Assembly (NCBI GenBank): GCA_017408185.1 | Contig: JAFQVE010000165.1 | Span: forward strand, 1-6,168 | From: Oscillospiraceae bacterium | GTDB lineage: Bacteria; Bacillota_A; Clostridia; Oscillospirales; JAAYXM01 | Length of the DNA stretch: 6,168 nt | Direction of reading: 5' to 3' | Shown here: positions 1 through 5,559 of the stretch, in pieces | How the letters are laid out: each line of letters begins with the position of its first letter | How positions within the stretch are numbered: the stretch's first letter is position 1 | The notes under the pieces: generated by a model | The model's database searches: none | Told to the model about the DNA's origin: nothing | Seen by the model: only the letters and a program-made list of their open reading frames with translations | Translations under genes and position numbers: made by a program

Positions 1-75
1 GGATTCGAACCCGCGTGCGATTGCTCGCAAACTGATTTCGAGTCAGCCCCGTTATGACCACTTCGATACCTCTCC
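1..75 (-). tRNA. tRNA-Ser (anticodon CGA), 3' end cut by window edge
   Basis: Read on the minus strand, the gene begins GGAGAGG (the 5' acceptor strand, 75 down to 69). It continues through a D-arm and an anticodon arm with stem GCTGA/TCAGT (last pair G-U) and loop CTCGAAA. The anticodon is therefore CGA, which decodes UCG. A long variable arm with stem GCGA/TCGC is typical of class II tRNAs such as tRNA-Ser. The T-arm sequence GCGGG-TTCGAAT-CC runs into the window edge. The end of the T-stem, the 3' acceptor strand and any encoded CCA lie outside. A consensus promoter sits at 172-200, about 100 bases upstream, and the leader between carries a second copy of the tRNA 5' end. The identity is clear from the anticodon and variable arm. 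Confidence 0.95.
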
Positions 76-89
76 GTATATGTTAAGCT
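62..89 (-). repeat. Direct repeat copy 1: tRNA-Ser 5' end plus leader
   Basis: These 28 bases match 137-164 at 27 positions; the only difference is A at 85 against G at 160. The repeat covers the first 14 bases of the intact tRNA (acceptor strand and start of the D-arm) and 14 bases of leader just upstream. The period is 75 bases, shorter than a full tRNA-Ser gene. Directly upstream of the tRNA, at 83-89 and 96-102, is a 7-base inverted repeat (TTAAGCT/AGCTTAA, 6-base loop). Confidence 0.9.
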
Positions 90-136
90 TAAAACAGCTT
101 AAACATTTTTATTAAATTGTATGCATTATGCTTCGT

Positions 137-164
137 TTCGATACCTCTCCGTATATGTTGAGCT
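137..164 (-). repeat. Direct repeat copy 2: decayed tRNA-Ser 5' fragment
   Basis: This is the second copy of the 28-base repeat. On the minus strand it reads leader, then GGAGAGGTATCGAA. Weak similarity to the D-arm may continue with a shared CATAA (near 126-130 here, 52-56 in the intact gene). No anticodon arm or T-arm follows, so this is a fragment and not a tRNA. It lies directly downstream of the only good promoter and would be transcribed within the precursor of the intact tRNA. The simplest reading is a tandem tRNA-Ser duplication in which the upstream copy lost all but its 5' end. Confidence 0.8.
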
Positions 165-171
165 AAAGCTT

Positions 172-200
172 ATTATACAACAAGTTGAGAGGGATTTCAA
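172..200 (-). promoter_or_regulatory. Sigma-A promoter for tRNA-Ser
   Basis: On the minus strand, TTGAAA (200 to 195) is followed by a 17-base spacer and a perfect TATAAT (177 to 172). Transcription would start near 165, at the upstream edge of the decayed repeat copy, and run into the tRNA. The promoter lies about 30 bases beyond the stop codon of the oxidoreductase gene. No terminator hairpin is visible between that stop and the promoter, so readthrough from the oxidoreductase gene into the tRNA is also possible. Confidence 0.85.
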
Positions 201-229
201 CTGTTTTTTATGATTTTTTATTTGTTGGC

Positions 230-1192
230 TTAGTTTTCTTCGCCGTAGAGTTTTTTTATTGCGTGGATTACGTCGAGACCGTATTCGCCGCCAACTGCGG
301 GGATTTTCTTTCCTTCACGGAGTGTGTGAACAACATCTGCAATCTGATAAACCATACCGAAGCTTGCACCTTCGCTTACCGTGTGTTGCTGCATAGGCCC
401 ACCTTTTTTACAATATTCGATAACATTACTGTTTTCAAGGCGCATACGAATCTCACCGTTTGTGAGATAAAGTATTGTTTCATAATCGCTGTTTGTGGTG
501 TATCCGATTAAGGTTATAGTTCCCACAACGCCGTTTTTCATTCTCACAACTGCCTGTACGCCGTCTTCACAATCAAGACCTTCGTGCATATGTATGGTGC
601 CTGAAATGTCTTCAACTTCGGAGCCTGTGAAATACTTGAGCTTATCGAGAGAATGAGCACCGAGGTTTATCATAATTCCGCCGCCGGACATAGCCTTTGA
701 GCCGAACCACTTGGGACGTCTTTCTGTGAAATACTCACCGTTTCTCACCTCTGAAAAGCCGACAAGCTCTCCGAGCTCTCCGGAATCAATGAGCTCTTTT
801 GTGAACACATTTGCAGGCATATATCTCTGCAGGTGTCCCACCCAGAGCATAACGCCGCACTTCTCGCAGGTTTCGGTAATCTCCTTGCACTCCTCGGAAT
901 TTAATGCCATGGGTTTTTCGAGAAACACATCAACGCCTGCTTCTGCACAGAAGCAGGCACATTCACGGTGGAGACCGTGAGGGAGTGTTATAACAGCGAG
1001 ATCAAGAGCTTCGCTTTTTACAAGCTCCTTATAATCGGAATAACCTTTTGCACCTGTTTTTTCACAGACTCTTGCAAGGTTTTCTTCATTTATATCGCAG
1101 GCGGCGACAATTTGTGCATCGTCAATACGGGCAAAAGCGGAAACGTGACCGTTGCTGATAGCACCGCAACCGATAAGTCCAATTTTAAACAT
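230..1192 (-). CDS. Gfo/Idh/MocA-family NAD(P)-dependent oxidoreductase
   Basis: A cytoplasmic dehydrogenase of 320 residues, a usual length for this family, whose members oxidise or reduce sugars, inositols and related polyols. Residues 1-120 form a Rossmann fold with the dinucleotide motif GLIGCGAISNGH at 5-16. Asp33 at the end of the second strand favours NAD(H) over NADP(H). The family EKP motif is at 92-94, with Lys93 as the expected catalytic lysine. The C-terminal half carries GGGIMINLGAHSLD (170-183), with His180 as the expected second catalytic residue. Asn176 stands where inositol dehydrogenase has Asp; Asn is also common there in the family. The protein is rich in cysteine, including C78, C80, C82 and a CxxC at 109-112. 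The start is the ATG at 1192, eight bases after AGGAG; an in-frame ATG at 1213 lies upstream of that site. The gene diverges from the ceramidase-like gene. Family is certain, substrate unknown. Confidence 0.93.
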   Translation of the reverse strand: MFKIGLIGCGAISNGHVSAFARIDDAQIVAACDINEENLARVCEKTGAKGYSDYKELVKSEALDLAVITLPHGLHRECACFCAEAGVDVFLEKPMALNSEECKEITETCEKCGVMLWVGHLQRYMPANVFTKELIDSGELGELVGFSEVRNGEYFTERRPKWFGSKAMSGGGIMINLGAHSLDKLKYFTGSEVEDISGTIHMHEGLDCEDGVQAVVRMKNGVVGTITLIGYTTNSDYETILYLTNGEIRMRLENSNVIEYCKKGGPMQQHTVSEGASFGMVYQIADVVHTLREGKKIPAVGGEYGLDVIHAIKKLYGEEN

Positions 1193-1200
1193 ACACATCT

Positions 1201-1205
1201 CTCCT
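1201..1205 (-). promoter_or_regulatory. RBS that sets the oxidoreductase start
   Basis: AGGAG on the minus strand lies 8 bases before the ATG at 1192 and only 2 bases before another in-frame ATG at 1198. The most upstream ATG (1213) precedes the site and would be read through it. This spacing, and the immediate start of the Rossmann strand after the 1192 ATG, favour 1192. Confidence 0.8.
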
Positions 1206-1225
1206 GAATGCATTATTACTTAACT

Positions 1226-1254
1226 ACTTTATCACAACAGATATTTTTAATCAA
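1226..1254 (-). promoter_or_regulatory. Possible promoter for the oxidoreductase gene
   Basis: On the minus strand, TTGATT (1254 to 1249) is followed by 17 bases and an imperfect -10 TAAAGT (1231 to 1226), preceded by TGA as an extended -10 element. The start point would be near 1219, giving a leader of about 27 bases before the ATG at 1192. The -10 match is only 4 of 6, so this is a weak or regulated promoter at best. Confidence 0.45.
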
Positions 1255-1327
1255 GAAGAAAATGGGAATTAACCAAATCTTGCCGTAATTTGTACGATTT
1301 TATTGAATGTATTATTTTGTTGTGATA
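1230..1327. repeat. 10-base inverted repeat over both divergent -10 regions
   Basis: TATCACAACA at 1230-1239 and TGTTGTGATA at 1318-1327 are perfect reverse complements separated by 78 bases. Each arm enters the -10 element of the promoter on its side: TAAAGT on the minus strand and TATAAT on the plus strand. The arms may be paired operators for a shared regulator, or merely the same extended -10 context used twice. Confidence 0.6.
1291..1301 (+). promoter_or_regulatory. TGTACGATTTT motif, candidate activator site (copy 1)
   Basis: This 11-base sequence recurs exactly at 2770-2780. Here it ends one base before the -35 hexamer of the ceramidase-like gene and begins 35 bases before the first base of TATAAT, so it sits at about -47 to -37. 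Its GTAC core has partial dyad symmetry (AA...GTAC...TT). The placement is what a class II activator would use. The regulator is not in the window. Confidence 0.55.
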
Positions 1328-1331
1328 TAAT
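1303..1331 (+). promoter_or_regulatory. Sigma-A promoter of the ceramidase-like gene
   Basis: TTGAAT (1303-1308), a 17-base spacer and TATAAT (1326-1331), with TGA just before the -10 as an extended element. Transcription should start near 1338, leaving a leader of about 29 bases before the ATG at 1367. This start point also makes a longer reading from 1352 physically possible, but the ribosome binding site rules against it. Confidence 0.85.
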
Positions 1332-1353
1332 CATGGCAAGCAAATCTATATAT

Positions 1354-1359
1354 GAGGTG
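1354..1359 (+). promoter_or_regulatory. RBS that sets the ceramidase-like gene start
   Basis: GAGGTG lies 7 bases before the ATG at 1367. The in-frame ATG at 1352 overlaps this site and has no good Shine-Dalgarno sequence of its own, so 1367 is preferred. The T-run between site and ATG would otherwise encode CFF, which is foreign to the family's N-terminus. Confidence 0.8.
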
Positions 1360-1366
1360 TTTTTTT

Positions 1367-2668
1367 ATGCGTATAGGATGTTCAAAGGAAATAATAACCC
1401 CCATTAAACCCATAAAGCTTGCTTGTGCACAGCAGTTTGATAAAAATTTCAGCTATATTCACGATGATGTTTTTGTGCGTTGTCTTGTTCTTGATGATGG
1501 AAAAGAAAAAGCTGTTTTTATGGCGATGGACCTTCTTTTCCACGATGCTCTCTTAAATGATGCCGTTGCGAGATATGCAAAGGAAAAGTATGGCATTGCA
1601 GAGAGTGCCGTAACCATCGGATACAGCCATTCTCATATGGCACCTGCCGCAAGGGGATACAATCTCAACCACCATGATGATGAATATGAGGAATTTCTGA
1701 TATCCCGTTCAAAGTCCTGCCTTGACCGCGCAATGTGCTCTATGTTTGATGGTGAGCTTGAGTATGGCGTTTTTGATGCTGACTTTAACGTAAGCCGCCG
1801 CGGAAACGTCAACGGTGTTTTCGGAAACAGACCTGATTTTGACTATCCCCGTGACCGTGAATTTTGGGTATTGTGTGCAAAGGACGATACTGGTAAGATT
1901 CGCTCAATCATAACAAACTATGCTTGTCATCCTGTGTTCTACCCGTCAAAAAACTCCGTCAGCGGAGAGTTCCCGGGTCGTCTCTGTCAGCTTCTTGACA
2001 CAAAGTATTACGGCTGCACGTCGCTTTTCTTCCAGTCTTCGGGTGCGGATGTACGACCGCTTCCAAGCGTGGATATGGAAAAAATCAAGTCGGGCGAGCC
2101 GGGCTGGCCATGGAGACAGGACTTTACATTTGATGATGTAAATGCATTTGCCGAGAGTATGTGCAAATCGGTAAGTGAGTTTATTGAAAACGGCGGTTGC
2201 AAGAAACTCGACCTTTCAATAGCATCAAGTGCTTTTGAAATTGAGCTTCCTATGGACGGTAGACCTATTGAATATTTCAAAGAGCAGAAAGAGCTTATGA
2301 AAAATGATCCGGACACCCCCAACCGTAACCACGCATTTTATATTTCCAACGGCGGATATGAGTCTCTTGCAGATACGCTTTCTCTCCGTGCTTCGGTAGT
2401 AAAGCTTTCCGATGAGTTTTATATTGCGACAATGGGCGGTGAGCCTTGCTTCGGAGTAAAGAATGCTGTCAAAAAGGCATTTGGTGATAAAAAAGTGTGC
2501 TTTATAGGATATACCGATGCCTGTGCATATGTGGTGGATGACAGAGTTCTCTCCGAGGGAGGATATGAGCCTACCTGCCACCTTGAATACTGTCTCAAGG
2601 GTCCCTTCAAGCCGGGCCTTGATGCGAGATATACAGAGGCTTTCAAAAATGCATTAAAGAACATTTAA
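1367..2668 (+). CDS. Cytoplasmic protein related to neutral ceramidase N-terminal domain
   Basis: 433 residues with no signal peptide. It resembles the N-terminal catalytic domain of neutral/alkaline non-lysosomal ceramidases, metal-dependent amidases that release a fatty acid from ceramide. Visible matches, in order: MDLL around Asp55; SHSHMAP at 87-93, where the family has its HxH metal motif (His88, His90); NYACHPV with His188; SGEFPG at 199-204; GADVRP at 226-231; GGEP with Glu359, the likely third metal ligand; and tyrosines in AYVVDD (388) and GGYEP (400). The family nucleophile is the serine of GDVSPN. The equivalent position here is Arg230, so classical ceramidase chemistry is doubtful. 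It is also much shorter than secreted ceramidases and lacks their C-terminal Ig-like domain. Many bacterial relatives of this type have no assigned function; a hydrolase or deacylase acting on an amino-sugar conjugate is inference from the neighbours. The gene has its own promoter and terminator. Confidence 0.8.
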   Translation: MRIGCSKEIITPIKPIKLACAQQFDKNFSYIHDDVFVRCLVLDDGKEKAVFMAMDLLFHDALLNDAVARYAKEKYGIAESAVTIGYSHSHMAPAARGYNLNHHDDEYEEFLISRSKSCLDRAMCSMFDGELEYGVFDADFNVSRRGNVNGVFGNRPDFDYPRDREFWVLCAKDDTGKIRSIITNYACHPVFYPSKNSVSGEFPGRLCQLLDTKYYGCTSLFFQSSGADVRPLPSVDMEKIKSGEPGWPWRQDFTFDDVNAFAESMCKSVSEFIENGGCKKLDLSIASSAFEIELPMDGRPIEYFKEQKELMKNDPDTPNRNHAFYISNGGYESLADTLSLRASVVKLSDEFYIATMGGEPCFGVKNAVKKAFGDKKVCFIGYTDACAYVVDDRVLSEGGYEPTCHLEYCLKGPFKPGLDARYTEAFKNALKNI

Positions 2669-2687
2669 AACAACCGATAAGTAACAT

Positions 2688-2724
2688 AACAGGTATGTAT
2701 GCAAAACGCATATGTGCCTGTTTT
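2688..2724 (+). terminator. Intrinsic terminator after the ceramidase-like gene
   Basis: A 15-pair stem joins 2688-2702 to 2708-2722 around the loop AAAAC. The outer AACAGG/CCTGTT pairs are perfect, and the middle contains three G-U pairs. It ends in TTTT (2721-2724). It lies 20 bases after the stop codon, separating this gene from the next transcription unit. Confidence 0.8.
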
Positions 2725-2769
2725 GTGTTGTGGGATCAATAATTTCAAAGGGGAATATCCGGTAAAAAA

Positions 2770-2780
2770 TGTACGATTTT
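2770..2780 (+). promoter_or_regulatory. TGTACGATTTT motif, candidate activator site (copy 2)
   Basis: Identical in all 11 bases to 1291-1301 and again starting exactly 35 bases before the -10 hexamer (2805). Here the flanks are A-rich on the left and T-rich on the right, so the site has clearer dyad symmetry around GTAC (2764-2768 pairing with 2777-2781). The promoter has no recognisable -35 hexamer, which fits dependence on an activator bound here. Confidence 0.55.
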
Positions 2781-2801
2781 TATAAAATTGGCATTCGCCG
2801 G

Positions 2802-2810
2802 TGTTACAAT
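2802..2810 (+). promoter_or_regulatory. Extended -10 promoter of the secreted-protein gene
   Basis: TGT followed by TACAAT (2805-2810) forms an extended -10 element. At 17 bases upstream (2782-2787) the sequence is ATAAAA, not a -35 consensus. The start point would be near 2817, 31 bases before the ATG at 2848. A longer in-frame reading beginning with TTG at 2788 would start upstream of this transcript, so it is unlikely. Confidence 0.65.
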
Positions 2811-2834
2811 GAAAATGAATAAATTCTTATTCGG

Positions 2835-2840
2835 AAGGAG
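2835..2840 (+). promoter_or_regulatory. RBS that sets the secreted-protein start
   Basis: AAGGAG, preceded by GG, lies 7 bases before the ATG at 2848. The protein then begins directly with a classical signal peptide, confirming this start over in-frame ATGs at 2809 and 2815 that precede the site. Confidence 0.9.
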
Positions 2841-2847
2841 TATAAAA

Positions 2848-5502
2848 ATGAAAAGATTTTTATCAATAGTTCTTGCTCTTACAATGCTTATATCATTCAT
2901 ACCTTCGGCATTTGCAGAGAAGACTGAAACTGCGGCTGATATCCGTGTGTTCTATGACATTTCGGGAGATATGACAGAGCTTGGTCTTGTGACCGGAAGC
3001 GGAAAGTCACTTGCGGAGATTGATTATGAGCATACAAGCGGTTTCTATTCATTCTTCGCAAATACAGACTCGGTCAACAAGCAACTTTACGGCTATGAAT
3101 CGAACGGTTATTACTGTTCGTTCCGAAGCGGAGTCGGAGGTGGCTCAATTCTTCTCGACCGTTCATATGTTGCTTTTGAGATATATGTGCCCAAAGCAGG
3201 TACATACGATATGCAGATGTACTGCCCAACGAACAGATGGGGAGCACCTGTTGATGTGTATTTGAAAAAGGGCGAGGCTACAACAGAGGCCGAATACAAG
3301 GTGGGTCAGTACAGCAGTGATGACAATTCCATCCAGGACACACAACAGTTCAATATAATAACCACACCTGTGGTTGTTGAAGATATACAGATTCCTGAAG
3401 CGGGAAATTATGTGATTACATTCCATGAGACCAGCGGGGATTATGGCTATGTGGGAAGCTTTGCTCTCACAAGCGGAAACGGTTCAACCGTTCCCATGGA
3501 TGCAAGTGTCGGATTGGTAAGTCAGCAAAAGGCAGCAGCAGAGCTTCTTATGTCAGACAGAAGTATTGTTCCTGCAACTTCTGTTGAAGGTGTAGAGGTT
3601 TCGTATACAAGCTCAAATACTGATGTTGCGACAGTTGATGCCGCAACCGGAGCCATAACACCGGTTGTAAAGGGTGAAACCGAGATTCTTGCAACAGTTA
3701 CGGCAAGTGATTTCACAAAGACCGTAAAAACAGTATACAATGCTCCGGATATGACACCTTCCGTGTCGCGTGTTACATTTATGTTTAACTACTATGCACC
3801 GAGAACACCGGGATACTCATTTACTTCGGATACAACAGATCCTGCAACAGTTACTTATGCAGATACAAACGGCTATTGGAGATGGATTGAAGGTCCTTCG
3901 GGAATGAAGTTCCATGACAACCTTGGTCTGTGGAAAGGTATGACTGCAGGCCAGTATGTTGCGGTGGGAATATATATTCCTGCAGCAGGCAGATACAACA
4001 TTAACTACCAGTATGGTACAAGAAGTGTGGCAAACTCTCCTTCGACAGATTCCTCACTCTGGATACTTCCTGCAAGTGCCGAAAGGAATATAGCAGAGGC
4101 TATGAGTGAAACACTTCCCGTAATTGCGGGCATAGATCATACGGGCACAGGCTCTACCGGAAATTCCCTTGTGGGTGGATTCGGTTACACGTTCCCCGAA
4201 GCGGGTGAGTATATAGCGGTTGTAAAAGCAAATGTCGGCGGTGCGGTGGGTATCAGATATCTTTCATTTGAAGGTGTCGGTGGTAGTGACTCTGTTTACG
4301 GAAGTGTAAAGCTTGATAAGGCAGAGCTTGAAATCGGAGAAACGGCAGCAGCCACAAGCTCATTGTACAGAAGTCTCATGGCAAGCGGAACGAAGTTTAC
4401 GAAGTTTGAGTCGGGAATTGTTTTCACAAGCTCAAATGAGAAGGTTGCAACAGTTGCGGAAGACGGTACAGTTACTGCAGTAGGTGCAGGTAAGGCAACG
4501 ATTTCTGCTGAAGTGCCGGGATATCTGACAGGTCACGTTATTGGAACGGATATTACAGTAAATGCGGCGGAAGCACCCGAAACAGTTTCCTTTGCAGCTC
4601 TTGCAAACATCGCAGGCGTAACCATTGAAGGCACAGGCAGTGTGATTGACGGAACGGTAGCACGTGGGACGGAGATTACCCTTACGGCTCCCGAGGTTGA
4701 AGGCTATAAGTTTATCGGTTGGAAGCGCGGAAGTGCTGCAACTGGCAAGTTTATAGCAGATGCTCCGCAGAAAGACTTTGAATACACGGCTCTTTCAAAC
4801 GGATGTCTCACAGCTATGTATGATGAAGTGAACCCTGCCGAGACTGCAGTTGAGTTCTGGAACGGAAACGGTGAGCATCTTGAAACCGTTGCGGTAGTTG
4901 ACGGAGCTCTTGAAAAAGAAGTTGATGAGCCGTCTCTTATCGGTTTTGAGTTTGATGATTGGTATGTAAATGATTCTGAAATATTTGATGTGACGAATGT
5001 TCTTTCGGGAATTGTACGTGCAGTTGCAAGGTATAATGATAAGGCACAGACATTTACCGTAAACGGAGAGGGAAGCTACTCATATGATAGTGCTGTAGAC
5101 TTCACATCCGAGACCGAAGGCGCTTGGAAGCGCAACGGAAATGTTGTTGCTTATGGCGATTCTTACACCTACTATGTGTGGGATTCGGCAAATGTTGAGT
5201 TTGTTTCCGGAGTTTCGGAGAAAGCCCCCGTTGTTATTCTTGAATATAGTGCAAAGCACGGTGCTTATATGATAGAGTACGACAAGGGCTCGGCTCTTGA
5301 GATTGCGGAAGCCGGAATCCTCTTCGGAAACGGCACTCCCACGGTGTCAGGCGGTGCAATGGAGAAGTTCACTTCCCAGAGAAGTGTTTCTCACGGTCAG
5401 TTTACCGCAAAGCCTGAAAATTTAAGCTACAATGCAGTGGGATATATTGTCTATAAAGATGTTGACAATACTTACAAAGTGATATACAATACAATAGACT
5501 AA
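2848..5502 (+). CDS. Secreted multidomain beta-sandwich/Big_2/InlB-repeat protein
   Basis: 884 residues, exported through a Sec signal peptide (basic MKR, hydrophobic 4-18, probable cleavage after AFA at 21-23). Domains in order: a beta-sandwich of unknown type at about 30-213; a Big_2 Ig-like domain at about 215-298 (TSSN 254-257, then DVATVDA); a second sandwich related to the first at about 303-481; a second Big_2 at about 484-572 (TSSN 527-530); a divergent InlB-type repeat at about 580-660 (GYKFIGW 619-625); an InlB B-repeat-like unit at about 664-731 (GFEFDDWYV 699-707); and a C-terminal domain at 732-884. The sandwich pair shares FEIYVPKAG/VGIYIPAAG (110-118, 373-381) and IPEAGNY/FPEAGEY. 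The C-terminal domain has AEAGILFGNG and a closing GYIVYKD motif, a style of ending seen in other clostridial exported proteins. No catalytic domain, LPXTG, SLH, dockerin or membrane anchor is visible. A carbohydrate-binding or adhesion role is inferred. The gene has its own promoter and a terminator. Confidence 0.85.
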   Translation: MKRFLSIVLALTMLISFIPSAFAEKTETAADIRVFYDISGDMTELGLVTGSGKSLAEIDYEHTSGFYSFFANTDSVNKQLYGYESNGYYCSFRSGVGGGSILLDRSYVAFEIYVPKAGTYDMQMYCPTNRWGAPVDVYLKKGEATTEAEYKVGQYSSDDNSIQDTQQFNIITTPVVVEDIQIPEAGNYVITFHETSGDYGYVGSFALTSGNGSTVPMDASVGLVSQQKAAAELLMSDRSIVPATSVEGVEVSYTSSNTDVATVDAATGAITPVVKGETEILATVTASDFTKTVKTVYNAPDMTPSVSRVTFMFNYYAPRTPGYSFTSDTTDPATVTYADTNGYWRWIEGPSGMKFHDNLGLWKGMTAGQYVAVGIYIPAAGRYNINYQYGTRSVANSPSTDSSLWILPASAERNIAEAMSETLPVIAGIDHTGTGSTGNSLVGGFGYTFPEAGEYIAVVKANVGGAVGIRYLSFEGVGGSDSVYGSVKLDKAELEIGETAAATSSLYRSLMASGTKFTKFESGIVFTSSNEKVATVAEDGTVTAVGAGKATISAEVPGYLTGHVIGTDITVNAAEAPETVSFAALANIAGVTIEGTGSVIDGTVARGTEITLTAPEVEGYKFIGWKRGSAATGKFIADAPQKDFEYTALSNGCLTAMYDEVNPAETAVEFWNGNGEHLETVAVVDGALEKEVDEPSLIGFEFDDWYVNDSEIFDVTNVLSGIVRAVARYNDKAQTFTVNGEGSYSYDSAVDFTSETEGAWKRNGNVVAYGDSYTYYVWDSANVEFVSGVSEKAPVVILEYSAKHGAYMIEYDKGSALEIAEAGILFGNGTPTVSGGAMEKFTSQRSVSHGQFTAKPENLSYNAVGYIVYKDVDNTYKVIYNTID
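5462..5490 (+). promoter_or_regulatory. Promoter inside the 3' end of the secreted-protein gene
   Basis: A perfect TTGACA (5462-5467), a 17-base spacer and TACAAT (5485-5490), with a second TACAAT overlapping at 5490-5495. Transcription would begin near 5497, just before the stop codon of the upstream gene, and serve the glycoside hydrolase gene. The bases also encode the last residues of the secreted protein, so chance cannot be excluded. No other promoter fits between the two genes. Confidence 0.6.
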
Positions 5503-5506
5503 AACG

Positions 5507-5539
5507 AAAGGGAGAGAATAAAATGTTCTCTCCCTTTTT
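5507..5539 (+). terminator. Strong terminator or attenuator hairpin
   Basis: A perfect 12-pair stem joins AAAGGGAGAGAA (5507-5518) to TTCTCTCCCTTT (5526-5537) around the 7-base loop TAAAATG. The final T's belong to a run of five (5535-5539). It lies 4 bases after one stop codon and 20 bases before the next start codon. It ends the secreted-protein transcript, but it also sits inside the leader of any transcript starting at about 5497, so it may attenuate the next gene. Confidence 0.85.
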
Positions 5540-5559
5540 AAGGAAAAAGGAGAATTCAT

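Noticed and set aside
62..164. Direct repeat overlapping a tRNA as att sites of an integrated element
   Set aside because: Only 47 bases separate the copies, with no room for an element. The repeat covers the tRNA 5' end and leader, whereas integrases usually target the 3' end or anticodon arm. No integrase gene is present.
1..175. T-box or riboswitch leader
   Set aside because: No T-box motif or specifier stem-loop is present; the tRNA-like bases are explained by the tRNA-Ser gene and its partial duplicate.
1000..1160. Cysteine-rich stretch of the oxidoreductase as an iron-sulphur or zinc site
   Set aside because: The cysteines fall at small-residue positions of the standard Rossmann pattern (the LHxExAxxAxxAG region). 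Such cysteine enrichment is common in anaerobes, and the spacing does not match a known cluster motif.
185..1207. Plus-strand open frames across the oxidoreductase gene (185-511, 711-980, 968-1207)
   Set aside because: They lie antisense to a gene with clear family motifs, lack ribosome binding sites, and give compositionally odd peptides with no recognisable domain.
2008..2664. Minus-strand open frames within the ceramidase-like gene
   Set aside because: Shadow frames of a well-supported gene, with no Shine-Dalgarno sequence or domain pattern.
2788..2847. Longer N-terminus of the secreted protein from the TTG at 2788
   Set aside because: The extended -10 at 2802-2810 places the transcript start after 2788, the AAGGAG site precedes the ATG at 2848, and the signal peptide starts there.
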